Positions 12,401-22,900 of a stretch of DNA of 32,788 bases are shown here, piece after piece. The notes beneath the pieces are model-generated. The model was not told the DNA's origin. It saw only the letters and a list, made by a program, of their open reading frames with translations, and made no database searches. This stretch comes from Elysia marginata (taxonomy: Eukaryota; Mollusca; Gastropoda; Plakobranchidae): positions 500,804 to 533,591 of the forward strand of contig BMAT01008308.1 in the NCBI GenBank assembly GCA_019649035.1, read 5' to 3'. Numbering within the stretch: position 1 is the stretch's first letter; every line of letters begins with the position of its first letter. Both the position numbers and the translations under genes were made by a program.

Positions 12401-15400
12401 TGTATTCCAAGTGTTAACCTAACCAATGACTCCAGTTTCAAGGAGAGTTTCAACAACACTTCGTAACTGTTGTTTGTGCTTTGCAGGCTGTATGATTTTT
12501 TAAAAACCTTGTTCGGTTCATACTTGAATACCTTAGGGCTATTCTTCTCTTCCTCATTTTAAGGGACTACTTAAATATACAATTGCTTTCGCACTTAAAC
12601 ATAACCATTTAAAGAACAATTACAACAACATTTTCCACTTTTGTTAAAAAAAAACCACGACTTTCCAATTCAACAAAAAGAAAGTTATGAAATGTATTTT
12701 AGAAGTCAGGTTTTGTAACTTAGGTCTATCTAAAAACTTAATTTTACAAATTTTGAAAATGTGTGCGTCCTAATTTATTTCTGTTTTCCTGATGAGAAAA
12801 GAACAGACTGAACGTGTGTGTTATATAATTATACAGTTATTTTGGCTTATGATAACCAGTTTCTCAGTCCAGACAGATTGGCCACTTAAGCATCGTTTAT
12901 TGTCAGCGCATCTCAGTTGTGTGTGTGCGAATATTTTTTATTAAAGCATGTCACGGCACAGTGTTTAATTCTATGCCCAAGGCAAATTTTCAACAGTTTC
13001 CAGTCATAATGAATTTTAATCTGTCAATGTAACATTCAAGGCGCGAGAAATCTAAGCTTAAAGGCGCTCACGATCTTGACAATGATGTCGACGATAATCT
13101 TGACCTGTCTGTTCTGACATGCCAGAATTTTTGCCTGAGCTCTCAACGCTGACAACTCGTCACTTTTTTGGCTGATAAAATATTGTCCATCCTGGCAACT
13201 CGATCGCTAGAGTTGGCACTCAACCACTGGATTCTAGTTAACTTTGTTGATTTTCAATGTTTTCTCAACTTTTCATATAAAACTTACCCCCTGCCTTATG
13301 GGAAAAAAGACAATGTGTGTTATTCTTTTTTTGCTTATCTTATTTACACTTTCAAGGGTTTGGTGATATAAATGCTGGAGTTTTCTTGAAGCTGCCTTGT
13401 TTCGCATATCCAACTTTTCACCTGTTCGTTGAATGAAACGTCTTGTATGCAGCTCAGTGTTTAAGACAAAATTGTTTATTTTTTCTTTTTTTTTATATAT
13501 TTATATTTTTGAAGAGCCGCTTCATTTTTATTTTGAAATTAGAAAAGTTCCTAACACTTTTATATGATGTATGTAATTAAATTTAAAGCACAATTTCGTA
13601 CCGATACAAAAGATGTGATTTTGTTATAATATCTCATTGCTATGGGTTGTTTTTGTTGTGTTGTCAATAGGTACTCAAAGAGAGAAGAAATGTGACGTAA
13701 AAATACAAAACTTACAAATAAAACAGACAAAGCGTAACTATCTATTCTAGTTTAAAAAAAGATTGGAAACATTCTAAAGTGGGAGTGTAAGATAATTATG
13801 TAAATAAAACACACAGACACCGAAGACTGGAGTCTAGGAACTGATGAGTCTTTAAATAGAATTATCCTGATTCCCCGATGCGCCGGTCTCCCACCTTTGT
13901 TTACGCTACAATTTAAACAAAGAAAGACTTGGTGAGACAAAGACACAAGGAAGGAGGTAACCAAAGAGATAGGTTGGGAGAATTGGAATGCAGACAGAAA
14001 AAGACAAAGACGGAGGAACAGGCAGGAACAAAGATTAAAGAAGAAAAAAACACACACACACACACATGGTCAGCCATTTCTCTTTTTGCATTGATTTTTT
14101 TAGGTTTGGGAAAAATCCCTCATATATTAAAAGTCGATAAATCGAATTTTTTTTTGTGTCGTCGGGAGGAGATTTGAACAAAGCTGCCGTGGGGATGAGT
14201 ATAATACGGAAAACTCATATTTCCTCAACAATATAAACGAGAGCATCTTATAGGATTTTAAACTGCAACCATTGTATCCATAGAGGTAAAATGAATGCTT
14301 GTCTGCAAGCACATACTGGAGGATTAGAGGGAGAAAGAAAAGACAAATAATTATATTCCGGTGGGATTTGGAAAGACAGTAAAAGACAAACAAAGAAATA
14401 CATCATTATGATCGTAGGGACTAAGAGACCGAGAAAGACAAAAGGAAAAGAGATATAGATAGAAAAAAAACAATGTTATCACTTCCGACAGAAGAAAAAG
14501 AACATGAAAGAATGACTGAAGAACGATTTAATTAGAAATTGGAATTTGATTAAAAAGAAGAATCACGAAAATAAAACACATGAAGAAAATTATACTCTGT
14601 CGGCCGGACAGAATAACAAAAAAAAAGAATCTGCATTTCAATTGCTTTTCTTTTGATCTTTTGAATTTAAATGCTAGCGAGCAAGTGATAACTCTTCATG
14701 GCGCTCAGTTTAAACTTTGAAAATACAGTTGACATAGAAATGTAAGTAATTTGGGATAGCTTTAAACGGTGCTTTAGTTTTCTTTATTTACACACAGCAT
14801 TTTTTTTACATGTGACTGTATTCATGAATTGTGAGACAAGCTAGGAGGCCTCATCTATAGACATGTATGATACAGATTGATAGAGATGTAGTCAGAAACA
14901 CAAAAAACAATACTTTGCGTGAGGGAAAAATGTAGTTTTTGTTTTAATAATTATTAATTTTAAAGGTGCAACCAGCAGTGTAGATAGAAACTTAAACTTA
15001 GCTATTCTTATACGGAGCCACGGGGCCTAAATACAAATCTTATCCGTTGAAACTGCCCATACAATTTGTTTAACACTATTTAAACAGGCGCGATGGCGTT
15101 TTCCCCGCAGAGATTTATGCTTTTTTAAAAATCATACATTTATCTTTGTTCAAATTGAGGTAGTTTTCTCAAATCTCCAGCTAAACTTTAGACCATGAGT
15201 TTACAAGATCTAGAAATATGAAACGCTTTTGTTATAGTATAACTGTGAAGAGAAGCCATTCTAGCAATGGCATTTCTGTTTTATTTTCTGGATTCGCAGG
15301 AATTTTGCTTTATTCATGTTTTTTTAAGCAATATTTTTCTCATACTTTAGATGCATTGACTTTTTAAAACAAAGAAAAATAAAATTCTTCAAAGGATACA

Positions 15401-15951
15401 AAAACGATCTTTTACTTATAATATATAGTGAAAGCTGGTACTAGAAATATTTATTTTGTCTTAAAAGTGAATGTCTATTTTTCTTTTTTCAGGTTGGCAC
15501 GAAAGACTGTTGAACGCCAAACATGTTCAAGGGAAATGTGAAAACACTTTAAATCTAGCTACAACCTTAGTTGTTTAGATAGTCGCATTTTTTCAACAGG
15601 GCAGTTCAAACCTCGATTGTTAATTTTGATATCGGCAGCTACGAAACGCTACTATGATCATTATGATGAAAACATAACATTAAATGAAATTACTTTTTTT
15701 AGACCAAGCTGATAAACGATACTACCCTACAAGTTCTAAAAACCAACGTCATGTGAGGCAAGTATGACCTAGTTTAAACACTGCAAATAGTGTACAAAAA
15801 CTTGTAGGGCGCCATTCCTCCAATTGTCTCTTATACTTACCTCGCCCAAGAGACTGATAAAAGGAAGCAAAGAGACAGAAAAAAGTGAGGGCGACAAAGG
15901 ACAAAAAGAGTAGACTGAGAGAGGAGGGAGATAGAGAGAGAGTAATCCCTG
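9461..15951. other. long non-coding interval, no gene recognised
   Basis: About 6.5 kb without a supportable gene. Visible items: a short AAGACAGAACA-type tandem at about 10076-10110; a GC-rich pocket at about 11655-11735 that might be an old tRNA-derived fragment; purine-rich plus-strand tracts at about 13920-14066 (ending in a short CA repeat) and 14395-14490. Open frames of 60-100 codons occur on both strands, but they are low in complexity or lack domains and splice context. Confidence 0.5.
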
Positions 15952-16086
15952 ATGAGCTCGACCAGATTGGTATCCTCTCTGCATGTGATTCCTATGAGCC
16001 AGGGCGTCCACCAGGCGGACTCCATCACTGGTGAAACTTTCAGCCTAGGTGCCACACCTGTCATGGTTCACTGCGACAAACAACAG
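15952..16086 (+). CDS. possible upstream first exon of the flavoprotein gene
   Basis: This is an open segment of 45 codons from an ATG to a CAG|GTCAGT donor, in a region richer in GC than its surroundings. An in-frame TAA lies just before the ATG, so it could only be a first exon. Joined to the CAG acceptor at 16450 (preceded by CATCCT), the frame continues through 14 codons into the main start at 16493 without a stop. If used, it would add 59 residues before the hydrophobic segment. Against it: the ATG context is weak, the main ATG has an excellent Kozak, and the minus strand is also open here with an acceptor-like sequence. It may instead be untranslated leader or an unrelated sequence. Confidence 0.25.
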
Positions 16087-16215
16087 GTCAGTACACAACA
16101 ACGAAATCTTTTTGGCTTCCTTTAAAATGTTCGAGTTATCTACTTAGCATCCATACTTTCACTACCATCACAAAAACGACGGCGACTATCAACACCACCA
16201 CCTCCACCAGTGCAA

Positions 16216-16268
16216 CTAGTACTACTACTGCTACAACAACAACTACTACTATTACTACTACTACTTTA

Positions 16269-16302
<34 letters not shown>

Positions 16303-16352
16303 CACTACTACACTACTACTACTACCACTACTACGACGACGACCACCACCAC
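16216..16352 (+). repeat. (ACT/ACC)n trinucleotide repeat upstream of the gene start
   Basis: Tandem ACT triplets, interrupted by ACC and ACG triplets, end 140 bases before the start codon at 16493. Depending on where transcription starts, the tract lies in the promoter, the 5' untranslated region, or an intron bounded by a donor at 16087 and an acceptor at 16450. Frames through it give poly-Thr, poly-Leu or poly-Tyr and are not protein evidence. Confidence 0.9.
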
Positions 16353-16482
16353 ATTTTTTGTCCCAAAAGGCAGATTAATTAAAGAAAACAATTTCAAAAA
16401 GCTCAACACAACGCCTAATCTTTAATCATACTATACCAATCCATCCTCAGACCAACTATTACAACGATTTATCAGGCATAGG

Positions 16483-16497
16483 TTCGGCCACCATGGA
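16483..16497 (+). promoter_or_regulatory. Kozak translation start context
   Basis: GGCCACCATGG surrounds the ATG at 16493. It has A at -3 and G at +4 and matches the optimal vertebrate-type Kozak context. This is the main reason for choosing 16493 as the start, rather than the weak ATG at 15952. Confidence 0.7.
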
Positions 16498-16912
16498 TTC
16501 CACATTTGTCATCCATCAGATCATCATCTCTGTGTTGGTTGTAGCTGGCTTCGTTTGCACAAAGACTATTCTTGACAACGTAAGACGCCGCACTGCCAAA
16601 ATTAGCGTGATCCTAATTGGTGGCGGACCAATCGGACTGACCGCGCTGCTGGTAGCGGCCCGCTGTTGTCGCGTCGCCCGGATTGTTCTGTACGAAGAGC
16701 TCTGTCGCAAGGCCATGTTCTGTACGCCGCACCAGATCGCCTTCGACGTGAAGAGTGTACATTTCCTGAAGCGGCATGGTGTGGACTTTGACAATATTGA
16801 GGGTTGCTGGGACGCTGGTTGCTTCTACACAAGGCTTGCAGTCTTCCAGGAATACATGCTGGATATTGCGCCGAGAGTAGGAAAACCAGTAGACATCCGC
16901 ACGGGGACCAAG
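16493..16912 (+). CDS. flavoprotein exon 1: anchor and FAD Rossmann motif
   Basis: 140 codons, ending in phase 0 at an AAG|GTATAT donor. Residues 7-23 are strongly hydrophobic (IIISVLVVAGF core) and are followed by a basic stretch, RRR at 31-33. This fits a type of signal anchor that would place the enzyme body on the cytoplasmic side (inference). Then comes a beta strand and GGGPIGLTA at 43-51, the GxGxxG dinucleotide-binding loop. VLYEE at 65-69 ends the second Rossmann strand with the acidic residue that usually contacts the FAD ribose. TRLAVFQEY at 113-121 resembles the conserved Arg-containing helix of this superfamily. The exon is clearly richer in GC than the flanking DNA, as expected of coding sequence here. 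Confidence 0.85.
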
Positions 16913-19900
16913 GTATATTGTTTAGGATTACAGAAATTAATGTGCATATCGCTTAGACGAGCTGCATTTAGAAATTCTTAGATGTGCTGGTTTTTATCGG
17001 TTAAAAGAACGCTTATAAACTAACAGACGGATAAAGCTAGCAGTTATTTTCCAAATATAGAATAACAGCTTCACAGTGCTCCTTCATTTGAATCAAATAA
17101 AAAGATGTCCAAAATCAATGGCCACTATGAGAATTTAATCCACTCTAGTTCAAACACCCAACCGCTTAACAAGTGAAACAATTTTTATTATTTAATGAGA
17201 CTGTGTCATCTTTTAATAAATTTAAAAAATTATGTTAACTGTGAAATGATGTCTTTAAAATCTGATTTTGACTAAATCGCGTTTTTTGATTATCATACGG
17301 ACATTTAAAGGGCAATAGTCCTATTTAGTCTCAGTTATAATTTCATACGGTATGCTAATATATCTTACGAAAACTGTAGTAAATGCTTGCTTTAATACAT
17401 TTGTGCTACAAGTTGTAAGTGAACGCTAAGAGTGCATAATCTACGAATAGAAACCAGAGACGTTAAGCAATCGGCACGTACAGCTTGGCATAATTATAAA
17501 CGTTGTGTTTGGCTCATGCCATTTCAAAGTGGCGTTTGCCATGAACTAATAACTGGCGATTGTATTACAACACAATTTTTGGATGTGTCACAACCTTGTA
17601 ATTATTCACTTTACGTAAAGACTTCTCATTAAATAAACCCCACAAGAATTCAGCATCTAGCTCGAATGCTAGCAAATACCACAGCTACAGTTGCACCAGA
17701 TAGTGTTTAAGCTACCTCTGTCATTCGAAGAGTTTGATCACATAGGCGCACATAGTTGCACTTAGCTACTAAAATTTCGGAGTCGAATAAAAAATGTACA
17801 ATAATTGTTTCGTAGAAGTTACCAACAATGCTCCTTTTTGTGAGAGGCCTGGAAGGGTTCACCATGATATTGCATAAAATACCTTTCGACTAATTCATCA
17901 AACGTTAAACGACGGCTTGTTACGAGAGATAAGTGCTATCTATGTACCCATGCAAAGCTTATAATAACATCAATGACGAAGCTGACCACGAAGTTGTATT
18001 TTACTTTGCTCAGTTCACTTCCGAGTCTCTACGCGACCTGGAGCGTATCTCTGGCCGGAAACTGGTGATCGCCTGCGACGGCTCCAGCGGCCAGGCAGCC
18101 CAGATTCTGGGCTTGAGTGATGAGTTTGTGCAGCAGTCGTGCCGAGCGTACGGGGCCGTGGCTGCTCTGGACAGACCGTCAGAGTGCCAGGTACCGTTAC
18201 CGGTGAGTTTTCAGCTTGAGCTAGTCAATTCCTTGTGTTTTTACAGCGGGTGGACAGAGATGGCAGCTGTGAGATTTAGCAGGTTAACTACGATATATAT
18301 ATATATTCAGCCGTTATTGGCGGGTGCACACGGATGGCAGCTGTGANNNNNNNNNNNNNNNNNNNNNNNNNNNNNNNNNNNNNNNNNNNNNNNNNNNNNN
18401 NNNNNNNNNNNNNNNNNNNNNNNNNNNNNNNNNNNNNNNNNNNNNNNNNNNNNNNNNNNNNNNNNNNNNNNNNNNNNNNNNNNNNNNNNNNNNNNNNNNN
18501 NNNNNNNNNNNNNNNNNNNNNNNNNNNNGCACAGGGATGGCAGCTGTGAGATTTAACAGATTAAATAAATAGAGTACATATTCAGCCGTTATTTGTGGGT
18601 GGACAGGGATGGCAGCTGTGAGATTCAACAGGTTAAATAGAGAACATATTCAGCCGTAATTGGTGGGTGGATAGGGATGGCAATTATGAGATTTAGCAGG
18701 TTAACTACAGAACACATTGAGCCGTTATTGGTGAATGGACAGGAATAGTTTTGAGATTTAGATGGTTAACTACGGAAACGCTCTCTGACTAGTGACAGCC
18801 GGCGAGAGAGGTAAAGGGGAGGGAAAGAGAGAGAGAAAAAGAGTGAGCGAGGGAGAGAAAGAGAGAGAAGGAGAGAAGAACAGAGAGAGTTACTAATTAT
18901 CACTAGGTCCAATACCGATACACTAATGTTAAAAATTGTTGTTTCACCAGAGTTACCAATGATCCCTATGATCGATACCGATACACTAATGTTATAAAAT
19001 TGTTGTTTCACCAATCTTTTTTAGGAGCGGTACGTACATAACTTGCACTTTGACCTCACAGCCTATGGGTCTGATACTTCTGAAGTGGATGGTTACAATG
19101 GGTTCTCCTTCAAAGTGTTCGGAACTTCCCGCAACAGATACATGACTTTATCTATACCAAAATGTGAATCGCCCCTTGTAAAAAGTTTGAGAACTGTTCT
19201 AGATAGATCAGTAAGTGAAAATGTTCAGTAACGATGTGAAAAAGTTGTAGTGGTTTGAACGATCTTTAATATTAAGAACCTTTCTTGGAGAGGCGGGTAT
19301 TATTTGAGGTACCGTTTATGGTCCTGAATAGTTTTACCAAAAACATTAAAATGGCTTAGTTTCATTAATTTGTTCATCTATTTAACAGCCTGTAAAAGAA
19401 TGTGTACAGCTTGTAAAGTTAATATTTGTCATATTTATTCAGAAAGAAAAAATACACTCATTATGTCTTAATTAGCTGCAAGATTTGTCTCCTTTTCGTT
19501 TTTAAAAACCAGCATGTTCAATCTTGAGCCATTGTTTCAAAATTGTATTTTCCTGTATGTCTACCTTTGGCAGATGATGCGCAATATATTCCTCAAGTGC
19601 TTCAATACTTACAAATCCAGTTCAGAGCCCAATCTGAGCGACCCTTTAGCAGTGAAATATATGAAGTTCAGTCCACGACTTTTTGAAATCCGTCTGTCTC
19701 AGAGAGTGGAGAATACAGCATACTTTCAGGTTTGTGTTGTCCTGGTCTCAATTCTTCAATGCCCTGGGCTTGATTTTTAACACGTGTTAATTAATTTTAA
19801 TGTATAACGAGAAAGCCACTACACTGCATTTCTATGAAAAAAAAATATGCCTGTTTATTTTCTTAGTCCTTTTGGAAGTAATGTATATTTATTTGAAAGT

Positions 19901-22900
19901 AAAAACGAAACAGACTTTACACACGGAAGACGTCGCATCATAATCTCAAATAAAGATCATTACACCGCTAAACCCAAACCTTAAAAAATTACAATGCTAT
20001 TCATCACTATCATCATCATTATCATCATTATCATCCTCATCATCATCATCATCTGAGTTTCTTCCGCCTCTGCGAAGAGGTTACACGCAGCGGATCTCCA
20101 TCATCTTTCTCTTTCGATTGCTGCCTCTGTGCTGATCATCTTCACAATATTTCTCGTCCAAAACTTTCGTCGGCGTCCTCTGCCTCTCAACACTGCCATT
20201 AAGTGTGCTTATTTTAATAATTAGATTCTTCCATTTTGACAAAACGCCACATCGGTATTGGTTTTAATTCCTTTTAATATGCCTGTTTATTTCAGGAGCC
20301 AGACATGTTTGTGCTGGCTGAAGGAGAAGCAGCGAGGTGTTACAATATACACACAGGTAAATTGTCGACAACCAGTTCTTTTTCTTGTTCTTTTTTTTAC
20401 AATGTCGAACAATAGTCATGTGAACAGCCTGAATGATAAGATAAGATGAAGCTTTATTGTCCCAGTTTGGGAAAAGTACGTCCCGGTCAGAGAAACTTGG
20501 GGTGTTAAAATTTTTGTTTCAGTTGGAAGTACACCCCACCAAAGTCTTTCTTTGTTTCAGGTCAAAGTAATTATTATTGTAAGGGATTCTTTCCCATAAA
20601 TCTTGTTTTTTTCCTTTAAAATGAGCAAATCATAGAGAAAATTTACCTGTAAGTTAAAGCCTGTATTACATCTGGTTTAAATAACTCTCAACTGCTCATC
20701 ATAGCTAGCTAAGATAATATCATTCTGCTCTTACCGATGAGACCGAGTCTTCAACTGTGTCTCTACATACATTGCTAATACGGTACGTAAATATTATGCG
20801 GGTTTATTCATTCAATAGCAAAAAGTATAATAATCCATTAATTTAGCCTGTATGTTCTTTTCCTAGTTAATTTAGAGATCGAGTGTTCAGTATACTTGTT
20901 ATATGTATAGGAATTTAGCGACAGACGTTCAAAAGTTTTGCCAAAATATCTTCAAGAAAATGTTAAACAAATTGACTTCAATATGTGTAACCTCAAAAGA
21001 AAAACAAAAACCGAATCATGCTTTGATGTCACACCATTATGCTCTTGCTGTTCTTATCATTCAAGCCTGGATACATTGTCACCGAGAAAATCGTGTCCAA
21101 CAAAACTATGTATGTCGCTTGAAGCAAAGAGCTGATATTGAGTTTCTTACTGCAGAAGGAGCTTCAATCATTGCTATTCATAGGCTTAAAAACTTGTCTA
21201 CGATGAAGCTTGTGCAAATGTAAGTGTTGCATCTAGGTAGACTAGGAATTGGCTGAAAACAGTCCAACAAAGACAACTGCATGACCAAACTCGTTGTGGA
21301 CGTCAAAACTTTGCCAGGTTCCAACACCAGAAGAAAGTGGATGGGATCGTCCAAGCAAACCGGCGGGTCAAATCAAGACATGTGTATGTCAAGGTATGCT
21401 AAAGATTTCTGTAGGGAGTGACCAGTATGTTATCCATGATGTGTTGGATTACAGGAAAGTGTGTGTAAAGTGGGTTCACCACATATTGTCACCTGGGATA
21501 AAATTGAACCTAAGCCATGTTAATGAAGAACTCCTGACCCATTTTACTGATGACGGTGAAGCTTTCTTAGGCTGTTTAGTCACAGGAGACGAACCTTGGG
21601 TACCACATTATGACCCTGAGAACAAAAGACAATAGAAAGAATGCAGGCACACTGGCTCACCTGGCCTCAAGAAATTCAAAGTTGTTTCATCTGCAAAGAA
21701 AGTGCTCAATACAGAATTTTTTAGGACAGCGATGGCCTCATTCATATGGAATTCTTGTAACAGGTTTTTGCTGTCAAATCTAAACGATATATTGAGACCC
21801 TGACAAAGTTTAGAGCACCACTGTCACGTGTATGGCCCGAAATAAAATGCAGGTTTTTACTTCGACAACGTCCGTAGACACACGAGTTGATAAACTCAAG
21901 ATGTATCGAGAAGTCTTCATTTCAATGGACTTCACCGCACTCATCATACAGCCCAGGCCTTGCTCGATCTGACTTTTATCCTTTTCCTCGGAAGAAAATG
22001 TTATGTAAATGGCGATGAACTTCAAGATGATATGCGTAGCTGGTTGAGATGTAAATTACATGAATTTTTCGCCGATGGCATGCTACAACTGGTTCGATGT
22101 TTAAAAAACTGCATCGACAAAGAAGGCAAATATGTTAAAAATTAAGGGTACTGTCATGAAACAGACATCCTAAGCTTCCATTTGGTGTATAAATTTTGTA
22201 TGTAGCACCAATAATAAGGAAATTATGAACTTGGAGGCAAAACCTTTTGAACAACGCTCGTAGTTTCTTATCCTAGTAAAAGCTTCTGCAGTAAGTCTTA
22301 AGCTTCGGAAATAATCACAAGCTGAAAGTTTTTCTCACTTCGTTTTAACTGGAAAAGCTGATGTTAAATTAGCTCACGTCCCCTTTTACAGATAGAGGAC
22401 AGTATTTACACATGTGGCCTTGTAGGCTCTACTTTTGTGTCAAAGCTAAAGAAAACAATTCACACAAAACATAAATAAATCAGAAAATTGGACGACTTTA
22501 CAATTAAAAGGCTTTGAGAAAACAGGACAGAAAAAATTCCATATATTTCCACTGGTATTTATGTTGATTTTATTGGTCTCTCTTATTCGACACTTTTTTC
22601 TCGGACCCCGATTCCAGGGATGGACGTGAACGTAGGTCTTCGCGGGCTGATGGCGCTGCCAACTTTCCTGTCCGGAATTGCTGTGGCTGACACCGACCAT
22701 GCTATCCTCAAGGTGCTCACGCAGAAAAACAAGGACGCCGAGCGCGTTTGTCGCGAGTTCACACGGACTGGGCTGGCCGAGTATCACCTATCCAGGTCGG
22801 CACGAGTATGACCTTCACCTTGCTCTGCCGGGCTAGGTCTGGGTAGGCGTATTCAAGGTTGACGCACAAGGTATTTTAAGATTATAGTTGATTTGTATAT

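Larger units (their letters stand above)
20357..22617 (+). other. intron 5, expanded by transposon debris
   Basis: The largest intron, 2261 bases, phase 1, from GTAAAT to CGATTCCAG. More than half is the mariner remnant at 20878-22262. A possible minus-strand retroelement tail lies near the donor (20435-20580). Confidence 0.75.

Noticed and set aside
13752-14063. 103-codon minus-strand open frame with Phe/Leu/Cys-rich ends
   Set aside because: It overlaps a purine-rich tract and a CA repeat. Composition is low in complexity and no motif was found.
15837-16064. Minus-strand open frame with an acceptor-like sequence before it
   Set aside because: Its downstream half runs into a GA/CT-rich low-complexity tract. 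No domain motif was seen, and the plus-strand reading has a donor and a phase match to the gene, although neither is proven.
16516-16832. Two minus-strand open frames inside exon 1
   Set aside because: They are antisense shadows of a GC-rich exon whose plus-strand product has clear FAD-binding motifs.
17432-17632. 66-codon open frame inside intron 1
   Set aside because: No acceptor and donor pair in phase with exons 1 and 2, and exon 1 already joins exon 2 directly in phase 0.
18314-18628. Open frames crossing the N run
   Set aside because: Most of the translation is undefined bases, and the rest is minisatellite.
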